Source: a virus | Strand: one strand, 5' to 3' | Virus record (IMG/VR): IMGVR_UViG_3300046820_001014 | Span: 24,420-88,419 of that record | DNA length: 64,000 bases | Shown: in pieces, positions 56,045 through 64,000 of the stretch | Numbering within the stretch: position 1 is the first letter of the stretch | Layout: each line of letters starts with the position of its first letter | Notes under the pieces: generated by a model | Databases searched by the model: none | The model's input: the letters and a program-made list of their open reading frames with translations, nothing else | Told to the model about the DNA's origin: nothing | Program-made: the position numbers and the translations under genes

Positions 56045-58080
56045 GGAATACCGGAGGTCTTTGGATAAACACTGAACCTTTTAGAGAGGCAGGTAATAAC
56101 TTTATTACTACTGGTAGATATACTGATGCTCTTCCTGGGACATTAGAATTTGATAGATTCTGGGATCAAGAGTTTACTAGGTGTATAGAGGGTTATGAAG
56201 TCTCTGGTGCTAAGATAACTGGTAAACATTACTTCTATCTAAACTATTGCCTCATTAATAAGGTAAACTTAACTGATGATAACAGAGGTAAGAGAAAGGT
56301 ATCTAAAGGTTTCTTACTTCCTGACTTTTGGGATGGTGATTATGAGTACTTCTGGTTCTTAGAAATAGCAGAGAATGGTATAGATCCAGCTCTTCTTCCT
56401 AAGTTGCATCTAAATAATAAAGTACTTTGGACAGAAGGAGGAAAATCTATGATAGTAGGTAAAGCTAGGAGAAGAGGATTCTCTTATAAGAATGCTGCTA
56501 CTATTGCATGGGAATATACCTTCATTAAAAAGTCCCTTACTCTAGTTGCTGCTTATGATAAGAAATATCTATTCTCAGAGATTGGTATCTTTACTAAGGT
56601 TATAGATATGCTCAATCACCTCAACACTAATTGTCCTGCTTTTAAGAGAAGCAGGCTTGTTAATAAAGTAGCTGATGGTAGAATTAAGAGTGGTTATATA
56701 GAGTATACTGATGATGGTACAGAGTTAGCTAAAGGGCATCAAAGTTCTATTACTTGTGTATCCTTTATGAATAATCCTGATGCTGCAAGGGGTGCTGATG
56801 CTAGTAAAATTATTGTAGAAGAAGCAGGTACTTTCATTAATTGGAATGAGAGTTATTATGCTATGGAACCTTCTATTAAGGCTGGGGATTATTATACAGG
56901 TATGATGATTGTTTTTGGTACTGGTGGTGATATGGAAGCTGGTACTATTGATTTTGCTGAGATGTATTATAATCCTGATAATTATAATATGATGCCTTTT
57001 GAGAATGTATGGGATGAGGATGGATTAAGAGATAAGAGTGCAGGTTTCTTCTTTCCTATGTATCAGAACTATGAGGGAGCTTATGATAAGAATGGTAACT
57101 CAGATATACCTAAAGCTAAAGAACTCTTATCTAAACTTAGGGAGAATAAGAAAGCTAAAGCAAAGAGCCCTGATGAGTATCTTAGACATACTACTGAGTA
57201 TGCTTGGTCCCCCTCTGAAGCTTTTCAAATTATCTCTAATAATGTATTTCCTACAGAAGATCTGCGTAGACAGCTAGGCTTATGTATGACTAAAGATGAG
57301 TATAAAGGTATCTGTGGTAAGATGGCTTATGATAGTAATGGTAATCCAGAGTTTGTACCAGACCTGTCTCTCAGACCTTTAGAGTATAGAGATAAAACCT
57401 TAGATAAGAGTGGTTGTATACAGATATGGGAAAAACCAACTCCAGGAATATCGTATAATTTGTATACTGGAGGACTAGATCCATATGCTACTGATGAAGC
57501 TAATTATAGTGATTCTTTAGGCTCACTATTTATCTTTAAGAGGTATGCTATAGGTGAGGAAACTCATGATTTACCAGTTGCTGAGTATACAGGTAGACCA
57601 CAGAACTTTAAAGAGTTTTATGATCAATGTATACTCTTAATAGAGTACTATAATGCAAGCTGTCTATATGAAAATAACATCAACAACTTTAAAACCCACT
57701 GTGAGAATAAACATAAATTGCATTTATTGTCCAGAACCCCAAGTATTGTTAAGGCTGCATCTAACCAACACACAAATACCTATGGGATCAGAGTTGTCGG
57801 CAATTCATATTCCTCTGTTAAGAATGAACTTATCACTTATGTAAATAACTGGTTAAGAGAGGAGTATGAAGATGGTAAGAGCAATGTTTATAAGATTAAA
57901 AGTATAGGTCTCTTACAAGAACTTATAACTTATAATAGTAGAGGTAACTTTGATAGATTTATATCCTTCTCATTAGCTCTTATTAGAAATATAGAATTAA
58001 CTAAAATACAACCTGCTTTTAAAGACTCGTATAAGAGGAATGGCAGAGATTTCTTTTCTTCCAAATTATTTAGTAACTAA
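56032..58080 (+). CDS. terL: Terminase large subunit (ATPase-nuclease)
   Basis: This 682-aa protein has a Walker-A-like VGKARRRGFSYKNA (residues 142-155; the RRRGFSYK form is typical of Bacteroidota phages), Walker B KIIVEEAGTF (residues 259-268, catalytic Glu) and an RNase-H-like nuclease region beginning GGLDPYATDEANYSD (about residue 481, first Asp) with a later metal site around YENNINNFK. It packages DNA into the procapsid by ATP hydrolysis and cuts it. One base overlaps the portal start. Confidence 0.93.
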   Translation: MGTIRNTGGLWINTEPFREAGNNFITTGRYTDALPGTLEFDRFWDQEFTRCIEGYEVSGAKITGKHYFYLNYCLINKVNLTDDNRGKRKVSKGFLLPDFWDGDYEYFWFLEIAENGIDPALLPKLHLNNKVLWTEGGKSMIVGKARRRGFSYKNAATIAWEYTFIKKSLTLVAAYDKKYLFSEIGIFTKVIDMLNHLNTNCPAFKRSRLVNKVADGRIKSGYIEYTDDGTELAKGHQSSITCVSFMNNPDAARGADASKIIVEEAGTFINWNESYYAMEPSIKAGDYYTGMMIVFGTGGDMEAGTIDFAEMYYNPDNYNMMPFENVWDEDGLRDKSAGFFFPMYQNYEGAYDKNGNSDIPKAKELLSKLRENKKAKAKSPDEYLRHTTEYAWSPSEAFQIISNNVFPTEDLRRQLGLCMTKDEYKGICGKMAYDSNGNPEFVPDLSLRPLEYRDKTLDKSGCIQIWEKPTPGISYNLYTGGLDPYATDEANYSDSLGSLFIFKRYAIGEETHDLPVAEYTGRPQNFKEFYDQCILLIEYYNASCLYENNINNFKTHCENKHKLHLLSRTPSIVKAASNQHTNTYGIRVVGNSYSSVKNELITYVNNWLREEYEDGKSNVYKIKSIGLLQELITYNSRGNFDRFISFSLALIRNIELTKIQPAFKDSYKRNGRDFFSSKLFSN

Positions 58081-60476
58081 TGATTCCACCTCTCCCAGAA
58101 CAAAGGGTTCCCCAAGCAACTAAGAATACCTTAGATTGGCAAAAGAAATGTATTATAGCACTTGTAGGTAGAGCATACTCTAATCTTTCAGGAAGTAGAA
58201 CTTCTAGAGAAGCTAAACAAATTAACTATGACCTCTTTAATTCAATTGTTAATATTGAAGATTTTTCTTATGTTACTAAGCCTTATGGTGTTGATATACA
58301 TGATAGTATTGGTAACCTGCCAGCTAATTTCCAAGACTATAATATTGTGCGCTCTTCTGTTCTACAACTGGTTGGTGAAGAACTTAAGAGACCCTTTACA
58401 TACAAAGTTGTCTCTACTGCAGGAGAAGGTTTTAATCAGTATCTTGAGGAGAAGAAGGAAGCCTTAGAGTATTCCTACATGGCTATACTTAAGAATGCTC
58501 TTGGAGAAGAGACTGAAGCAGAAACTCCTGAGGAGGTAGAAAAATACTTTACTAATACTTATACCAATAATGTAGAAATAACTGCTAATAAGCTACTTAA
58601 CCATTTAGAGAAAGCTCTTAAACTTAAGAATCATTTTGTTAGAGGTTTTCAGAATGCACTTACTTGTGCAGAAGAAGTATACTATGCAGGTATCTTTAAT
58701 AATGAACCTACCTTAATTCCTTGGAATCCTATTCACTTTGAGTGTGATAAAAATCAAGACTCACTCTTTATTGAGGATTGTGATTGGGCAGTAGGTAGAA
58801 TGTGGTTAGATAGAGGACAAATACTAGATTGGTTTGGAGATCGTCTTACTGATAAGGATAAGGAGAACTTAAGAAGTGCAGAAATCTTTAATGCTACTGC
58901 ATCTTATGGACAATCTCCAGAAGTTATTACTACTACTTATCCACATTATAACTATACTGGTACTAAGATTCTTATGCAACTTGTTACATGGAAAAGTGAG
59001 AAGAAGATTGGAACTCTTACATATGTTGATGAAAAAGGACAACCTCAAACAAAAGTAGTTGATGAAAGTTTTAAGATTCCTGCAGACTTAAAGGGGCAAA
59101 TGAAGGTAGAGTGGAACTGGATTCCTAGAACATGGATTGGAGTACAAGTTGGGCCTACAATATTCTTTGCTTATGAGAGTCCTTATCAGTTTAATACTGT
59201 AGATAATCCTTATAAGTGTAAACTCCCATTCATTGGTAGAATCTTTAATAACATTAATAGTAAGCCTACATCTCTTGTAGATCTTATTAAACCTTATCAA
59301 TATTTATATAACATTATTTGGTATAGACTAGAGTTAGAATTTGCTAAAGCAAAGGGTAAGAAGTTTGTAATGGACATTGCTCAAATACCAAAATCTAAAG
59401 GATGGACAGTAGAGCAATGGATGTATTACTTTGATACTCTGGGTATTGCATTTGTAAACTCAGCAGAAGAAGGTAGAGAAGGAGATCCAAGCTCTGTATC
59501 CAAATTTAATCAGTTTACTGGTATAGATATGACCTTAAGTAACTCTATACAAGGTTACTTCTCAATGCTAAATAAGATTGAGGAAGCAGTAGAGAGTATT
59601 ACTGGTATCTCTAGACAAAGAAAAGGACAAATTAATTCTTCTGAGACAGTAGGAGGTGTAGAAAGATCTGTAGTACAAAGTAATGCCTTAACTGAGATAT
59701 ACTTTCATGAGCACTCTATGGTTAAAGAGAAAGTCTTAGAACATTTACTTGAGATAGCTAAGATTGCATACTCTACTAATGAGCAGGGAAAACTTGTTTT
59801 TGATGAGTTTTCTAGAACATTACTAAATACTAAATCTCTCTTAAATACTGATTTTGGTTTATATGTATCTGATAGTATTAAAGATAACTCTGTTCTTGAA
59901 CAACTTAAGGGACTTGCTAAAGAGGGTATATCTTCTGGTACTTTACAGTTCTCTAACTTTGTTACTCTTCTTAAGAGCAACTCTATATCTGAAGTAGAAT
60001 CTTCTATTAAAACTTCTGAGGAAAGAAAGATGAAAATGCAGGAACAACAATCTGCTAACCAACAACAACAGATTGAGAGTAATGAAAGAATTGCTAGAGA
60101 AAAAATGGATAGGGAAGAAGCTCAGAAACAACTTGATAGAGAAGCTAGACTTAGAGAAGCTGAGATTAGAGCACTTGGTAACATTGGTATGAGTAATCCT
60201 GATGTAAATCAAAATGCTATTCCTGATGTAATGGAACAAACCAAATTATCTCTACAACAATCTAAACAACAGTTTGAGCAAGTTGAGAAACAACAAAAAA
60301 TGGAACTTGAGAAAACTAAAATGCAAGTTCAACAAGAAATGCAAGATAGAGAAAACTCTCAACAGAATAAAGTTCATGCTGATAAGATGAGACTTGAGCA
60401 ACAAAAATTAGCTCTTAAGAAAGAAGAGATAGCTATTAAGAAAAAAGCTCTTAAGTATAAGCCTAAAAGTAAATAA
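58080..60476 (+). CDS. Portal protein (crAss-like, long)
   Basis: This 798-aa protein fits the long crAss-like portal family: N-terminal helical region, a central beta-rich stem and crown (about residues 200-520), and a C-terminal coiled coil with Gln/Lys/Glu-rich helices (residues about 650-790) containing QQQQIESNERIAREK-like repeats. It forms the ring through which terminase translocates DNA. Encoded right after terL (TAATGA junction) and before scaffold-type genes, as expected. Confidence 0.85.
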   Translation: MIPPLPEQRVPQATKNTLDWQKKCIIALVGRAYSNLSGSRTSREAKQINYDLFNSIVNIEDFSYVTKPYGVDIHDSIGNLPANFQDYNIVRSSVLQLVGEELKRPFTYKVVSTAGEGFNQYLEEKKEALEYSYMAILKNALGEETEAETPEEVEKYFTNTYTNNVEITANKLLNHLEKALKLKNHFVRGFQNALTCAEEVYYAGIFNNEPTLIPWNPIHFECDKNQDSLFIEDCDWAVGRMWLDRGQILDWFGDRLTDKDKENLRSAEIFNATASYGQSPEVITTTYPHYNYTGTKILMQLVTWKSEKKIGTLTYVDEKGQPQTKVVDESFKIPADLKGQMKVEWNWIPRTWIGVQVGPTIFFAYESPYQFNTVDNPYKCKLPFIGRIFNNINSKPTSLVDLIKPYQYLYNIIWYRLELEFAKAKGKKFVMDIAQIPKSKGWTVEQWMYYFDTLGIAFVNSAEEGREGDPSSVSKFNQFTGIDMTLSNSIQGYFSMLNKIEEAVESITGISRQRKGQINSSETVGGVERSVVQSNALTEIYFHEHSMVKEKVLEHLLEIAKIAYSTNEQGKLVFDEFSRTLLNTKSLLNTDFGLYVSDSIKDNSVLEQLKGLAKEGISSGTLQFSNFVTLLKSNSISEVESSIKTSEERKMKMQEQQSANQQQQIESNERIAREKMDREEAQKQLDREARLREAEIRALGNIGMSNPDVNQNAIPDVMEQTKLSLQQSKQQFEQVEKQQKMELEKTKMQVQQEMQDRENSQQNKVHADKMRLEQQKLALKKEEIAIKKKALKYKPKSK

Positions 60477-60483
60477 CGTATAA
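60477..60483 (+). promoter_or_regulatory. CGTATAA site after the portal gene
   Basis: CGTATAA begins directly after the portal stop and lies 17 bases before the ATG at 60501. Confidence 0.5.
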
Positions 60484-60500
60484 AATTAAAAACATAAAAT

Positions 60501-60743
60501 ATGCCTAACTCAGTAAAGAAAGAAGAAGAAGTACAAGTAGTAGAAACTGTAACTCCTGTAGTAGAAGAAGTAGTAGTACCTGTAGAAGTTAAACCTTCTT
60601 TTAATAAAGAAGAAATTGTAGCTAAACTTGCAGAGTTAGCTTCTATCTTTAGAACTATGTACGGAGAACAATTGAATCCTGTATTTGCAGAGATTCATAA
60701 ATCTCTCTCTAATGCACAGTATAAAATTATGCAAAACCTTTAA
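60501..60743 (+). CDS. Small acidic head-associated protein (80 aa)
   Basis: Val/Glu/Pro-rich N-terminus (VQVVETVTPVVEEVVVPVEV) followed by a helical C-terminus (LAELASIFRTMYGEQLNPVFAEIHKSL). Typical of linker or scaffold-like proteins near the portal. Unknown otherwise. CGTATAA lies 17 bases upstream (60477-60483). Confidence 0.55.
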   Translation: MPNSVKKEEEVQVVETVTPVVEEVVVPVEVKPSFNKEEIVAKLAELASIFRTMYGEQLNPVFAEIHKSLSNAQYKIMQNL

Positions 60744-60748
60744 TAGAT

Positions 60749-63700
60749 ATGAATAAGAAAGGTATTAAAAAATATTTACCAGGAGCAGAATCATTAGCAA
60801 CATCTTTTGGAGATAAAGCAGGGGCTGCTATGGGAACTTATGGAGGTGCTATAGGTTCTGCAGCAAGTTCTTTAATGCCTTTGCTTATGAAAAAACCTGA
60901 TCCTAATGCTAAACCTTATAAGAAAGGTAGCAAACTAATTAAGTATGAGGAAGGTACTAAAAAAACTATTGTATCTGATCCAAATGATCCTGAAAATTTT
61001 AAAAGAAGAGCTAAACAATCACAAATTACAGAAGATGCTAACTCTGCCAGAAATACTTATGAAGCAAGACTTGCTGGAGAATCAAGCAGAGATGCTTATG
61101 AAAAACAACAAGCTGCAGGACTTAATTTGTTAAACACAACTGGACCAAGAGTTACTGAAAATAATAATACTAATATGGATAATAGTAGATTTGAAAAAAT
61201 GATGTCTAGCGACATTAGAAAAAGTAGTACAGGATTAACTCCTTCTCCTGCTTATGGTACAACTTCTTCTGCAGCAAAAAAGCCTGCAATGAGACAAAAA
61301 CCTGTAATGACTGCTGAAATGAAAAGAGTAGCAGCACTTCAACAAAAAATGAAAGCTGCTGGTTATAATATTAAAGTAGATGGTGCTTGGGGTAATGAAA
61401 CTCAAAAAATTTATAATGCTTATAATAAAGATAGAGCATCTGATAATTCCAGAAAAAATACTGTAAATACTGGACAAGGACCTACAATACAATCTCAAAG
61501 AAACTTAACTCCTGCAATGCAAGGTAAAGTTCTTCCTGAAGTTACAGTTACTGCTCCTGCTAAAAATACTTATAATCCTCTTGATAGTCCTGTATTAAGA
61601 CAAGCTGCTAAAGATACTCAAGTTAGAATGAGTAAAGAACAAGCTATTGTAGATGCTAAAGCAAAAGCTAAACAAGCTAAGATTACTAGAAATGAAAAAT
61701 CTCTTCCTTCTGCTACAGAATCTAATAGACTTACTTTTAATGCTAGTGATAAAGGACAAGGTCAAGACTTTACTACAGCTCAAGATAATGCTCTTAAACA
61801 AAACAAACTTGTTGGAGATGGTGCAACTAGTAAAAACTCAACAAGAGTAGAAACATTTGATTTTGGTACATCAGCTATTAAAGCTATTAAATTTTTTGGA
61901 GGTAATACTAGTAATGCTGTACCTAAAATGCCAAGTAAAATAGGAAAAAGTATGTCTGGAGCAAGTATGGTTGCTAAAAACAAATCTATTGCAAACAACT
62001 TTAAACCACCAACTCCTATTAAACCTGCAATGCCTGTAGATAATAGACCTGGAATGGAAGCTATAAGAAATTATAGATCTAAAATGCCTGGAATAGGACT
62101 TCCTAATATGCCAAAACCAATAAGAGGTTTAGAAGCTCCAATAAAAGCTACTCCAAAAAAACTTGGTGGAATGTCTGCAATAAAACCTGTTATTAGAAAA
62201 GGAACAATGCCTCTTAATATACCATCTCCTACTATGCCAAAAGCATTTGCAAATGGTACTAAGAAACTTTCAGGATATAGTAAACTAGATAGTAAACTAG
62301 GAGGATTACTTCCTGGAGGTGTAACTAGGGCTGAAGCTAAAACTTTAAAAACTGAAAGACAAAATGAAAAAAAACTAATTACTCTTAGAGAAGATGCAGA
62401 AGGAGCTAGAAAAAATTATGAAACTAGACTAGATGCTGAAGATGCAAGAAAAACCTATGAAGCTAGATTAGCAGGAGAAAGTGCTAGAGATGCTTATGAA
62501 GCTCAACAAAAACAAGCTCCTAGTAAATCTCTTAAAACTCAATATGAGGAAAATAAAGGAGGTTATAGTAGAGCACTTAAGAGTGGTAAGAAAGATTCTT
62601 CTGGTAATCTTGTAGATCCTAGTACCGGACTTGCTTATAAACAACTTCCTGCTAGAACTGGAGGAGGTGCTGGTGGATCTGGAAAAGGTGGTTCTAAACC
62701 TGCTACTACTGCTCCTAAAGGAAATAGTCTATTTAAGAATGGTGTAGCTGTTAAAAATTTTAAAGATAAAAATACAGGTATTACTTACTATACTAATGGT
62801 AGAGCATTTAATGAGAAGACTGGTAAAATGGCTAAGTATGCTCATAATCCTAAAAGTAATAAAATAGGTCTTCAATTTGATAAAGCTAAAGCTGCTCCTG
62901 TTAAGAAAAGAAAAGGTGATGATACTTACATGGATGAAGTAATTGATACTGGTTCAAGAATTGCAGGTTCTATTGGTGGTGGTTTATTAGCAGGAGGAAC
63001 AACATTGGGTGTAGGTTCTGTTGCAGGAGCTGTTGCAGGAGATTATGCAGGTAAAAGATTTGGTAACTGGTTGAATAAGAAACTAGGTTATAGAGAAGAA
63101 GATGATATTTCTCAAGAAGGATACTCACTTAAAGAAGGAGCATTAGCAGGTGTTGGTGGTGCTGCTGGTAAACTTATTAAATTTGCTGCTCCTGTAGTAG
63201 GAAAAGTTGGTGGTGCAATAGTTAGTAGAGGGGGTAAAGAACTTGCAAAAGTATCTGGTGCTCCATTAGGTAGAGCATTATCTTCTGTTGCTAAATCTAA
63301 AGCTGGACAAGTTGTAGGTAATGTTGCTAGTAAAGCTAAGAATCTTGTAAGTAGAGGTGGTGGAAGTAATACTGCTGCTGCTCAAACTACTAGTAAAGTT
63401 GCTTCTAAAGTTAATGCTCCAGGTGCTATAAGTAAAGTTGCTCCAACTGCACAATCTTCTAGAGCTGTAGGTAAAATAGGACCTCTTCCAACTAAAGCAG
63501 TTAGAGGTACTAGAGGAAGGTTTACAAAGAATCCAGCAAAAGCTCCACTTAAAGCTAATTCTACTGTTAATCCTAAACAACTACTTACTAAAAGAGGAGC
63601 TACTAGTTCTGTTAATGCTAAACCTACTGTTACAGCACAAGGTGCAGTACAAGGTCCTGCAAAAGCTAACTTAAGTCAAGGTATATCTAATAAAGCTAAA

Positions 63701-63847
63701 ACTGCTGGAAGAAAAACAAAGGAAGTTGGTAAGAAAGCTATCAATTTTGTTAAAAATAACAAGAAGAAAACTGCTGTTGGTGCAGTAGGAGGAGCAGGTT
63801 TAGTAGGTGGAGGATATGCACTTTCTAAAACAAGAACTGGTGAATAA
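60749..63847 (+). CDS. Large internal virion protein with peptidoglycan-binding domain (1032 aa)
   Basis: The N-terminus carries a GxxxG-rich amphipathic segment (AGAAMGTYGGAIGSAASSLMPLL). A peptidoglycan-binding (PG_binding_1) module lies at about residues 195-225 (LQQKMKAAGYNIKVDGAWGNETQK). A repeated motif ARxxYExRL...SxxDAYExQ occurs near residues 97 and 550-580. Low-complexity Ala/Lys/Thr regions and two glycine-zipper membrane segments follow (about 740-780 and near the C-terminus). It probably forms part of an ejection apparatus that crosses the envelope. Ejection-protein function is inferred from layout and position after the portal. Confidence 0.65.
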   Translation: MNKKGIKKYLPGAESLATSFGDKAGAAMGTYGGAIGSAASSLMPLLMKKPDPNAKPYKKGSKLIKYEEGTKKTIVSDPNDPENFKRRAKQSQITEDANSARNTYEARLAGESSRDAYEKQQAAGLNLLNTTGPRVTENNNTNMDNSRFEKMMSSDIRKSSTGLTPSPAYGTTSSAAKKPAMRQKPVMTAEMKRVAALQQKMKAAGYNIKVDGAWGNETQKIYNAYNKDRASDNSRKNTVNTGQGPTIQSQRNLTPAMQGKVLPEVTVTAPAKNTYNPLDSPVLRQAAKDTQVRMSKEQAIVDAKAKAKQAKITRNEKSLPSATESNRLTFNASDKGQGQDFTTAQDNALKQNKLVGDGATSKNSTRVETFDFGTSAIKAIKFFGGNTSNAVPKMPSKIGKSMSGASMVAKNKSIANNFKPPTPIKPAMPVDNRPGMEAIRNYRSKMPGIGLPNMPKPIRGLEAPIKATPKKLGGMSAIKPVIRKGTMPLNIPSPTMPKAFANGTKKLSGYSKLDSKLGGLLPGGVTRAEAKTLKTERQNEKKLITLREDAEGARKNYETRLDAEDARKTYEARLAGESARDAYEAQQKQAPSKSLKTQYEENKGGYSRALKSGKKDSSGNLVDPSTGLAYKQLPARTGGGAGGSGKGGSKPATTAPKGNSLFKNGVAVKNFKDKNTGITYYTNGRAFNEKTGKMAKYAHNPKSNKIGLQFDKAKAAPVKKRKGDDTYMDEVIDTGSRIAGSIGGGLLAGGTTLGVGSVAGAVAGDYAGKRFGNWLNKKLGYREEDDISQEGYSLKEGALAGVGGAAGKLIKFAAPVVGKVGGAIVSRGGKELAKVSGAPLGRALSSVAKSKAGQVVGNVASKAKNLVSRGGGSNTAAAQTTSKVASKVNAPGAISKVAPTAQSSRAVGKIGPLPTKAVRGTRGRFTKNPAKAPLKANSTVNPKQLLTKRGATSSVNAKPTVTAQGAVQGPAKANLSQGISNKAKTAGRKTKEVGKKAINFVKNNKKKTAVGAVGGAGLVGGGYALSKTRTGE

Positions 63848-63887
63848 TAAAAAACTAATAAAAAATATTAGAGAGTATAATAAACAA

Positions 63888-63894
63888 CGTATAA
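63888..63894 (+). promoter_or_regulatory. CGTATAA site before the last head gene
   Basis: CGTATAA 20 bases before the ATG at 63915, after the 1032-aa virion gene. Confidence 0.5.
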
Positions 63895-63914
63895 CAATTT
63901 AAAATTAAAACAAC

Positions 63915-64000
63915 ATGTTTGGAGATTTTGTAGATGAAGAACTAGAAAACAGAAAAAATACATCTGAAGAGACAGATGTAGATGAAGAATACTTTGAAGA
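63915..64000 (+). CDS. Start of the next head gene (partial)
   Basis: Only 28 codons are in the window (MFGDFVDEELENRKNTSEETDVDEEYFE). Strongly acidic, like a scaffold or prohead-protease-fused N-terminus. The position after the virion protein makes a scaffold or capsid-maturation protein likely. CGTATAA lies at 63888-63894, 21 bases before the ATG. Confidence 0.5.
   Translation, partial: MFGDFVDEELENRKNTSEETDVDEEYFE

Noticed and set aside
58020-58040. CGTATAA as promoter inside terL
   Set aside because: The 7-mer falls in the coding sequence (with a following AGG) and no gene starts just behind it.
59943-60239. 98-aa minus-strand frame inside the portal gene
   Set aside because: Opposite strand of a strongly supported coding region; shadow of its Leu/Ser/Gln-rich coiled coil.
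1-64000. CRISPR arrays or transposable insertion sequences
   Set aside because: No regularly spaced direct repeats and no transposase or terminal inverted repeats were seen; the mobile genes are homing endonucleases only.

Overview
The window looks like 64 kb of a tailed bacteriophage genome that infects a Bacteroidota host, most likely a crAss-like or related podovirus-type lineage. The DNA is AT-rich, with heavy AGA codon use and almost no Shine-Dalgarno sequences. Genes overlap tightly (many ATGA junctions). It carries Bacteroidota-type lipoprotein signals, TAnnTTTG promoter boxes, a long (about 800 aa) portal, a TerL with an RRRGFSYK motif, and a family A DNA polymerase / DnaB-like / DnaG-like replication set. 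The lineage assignment is an inference, because the capsid protein and any RNA polymerase subunits lie outside the window.

Layout. Bases 1-18808 (+ strand) hold late genes: the 3' part of a very large SLOG/SF1-helicase protein, a ferritin, a 1209-aa polyvalent-type protein, a lysis cassette (endolysin, single-molecule spanin, holin), six tail/fibre proteins, a second papain-like hydrolase and small membrane proteins. Bases 18805-54584 (- strand) hold metabolism and replication: thyX, dNMP kinase, ATP-dependent ligase, MazG-like pyrophosphohydrolase, ribonucleotide reductase NrdAB, PhoH, two PD-(D/E)XK nucleases, a five-gene ubiquitin-like conjugation cassette, primase, SSB, a RecA-like ATPase, DnaB-like helicase, SF2 helicase and PolA. 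Next come a lipoprotein metzincin, a sigma-like factor, tRNA-type genes and a 7-kb tract of tiny genes, hairpins and probable small RNAs. Bases 54629-64000 (+ strand) restart the late block with small DNA-packaging genes, TerL, portal and an internal virion protein. The divergent switch is a perfect palindrome at 54598-54615 with a TATATTTG box on both strands. The convergent end is at 18805-18808, where two stop codons overlap.

How it works together. The minus block would supply dNTPs (NrdAB, ThyX, dNMP kinase, MazG-like clean-up) to the encoded replisome. Six free-standing homing endonucleases (four HNH, two GIY-YIG) have invaded this block. At least one left a visible scar, a severed thyX 5' end. 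Five of the six have a CGTATAA or TGTATAA sequence just upstream, which I propose is a phage promoter.

Most notable is the operon at 29680-33509: a beta-grasp ubiquitin-like protein, an E2-like protein with HPH...C, a JAMM/JAB peptidase, an E1/ThiF-like adenylase and an unknown partner. This would be a complete eukaryote-like conjugation/deconjugation pathway inside a phage replication module. Other items worth attention are the ferritin in the virion block, the unusual tRNAs and structured RNAs at 47.6-48.8 and 51.3-54.3 kb, and a quasi-palindromic insertion that breaks a small gene at 51.9 kb.
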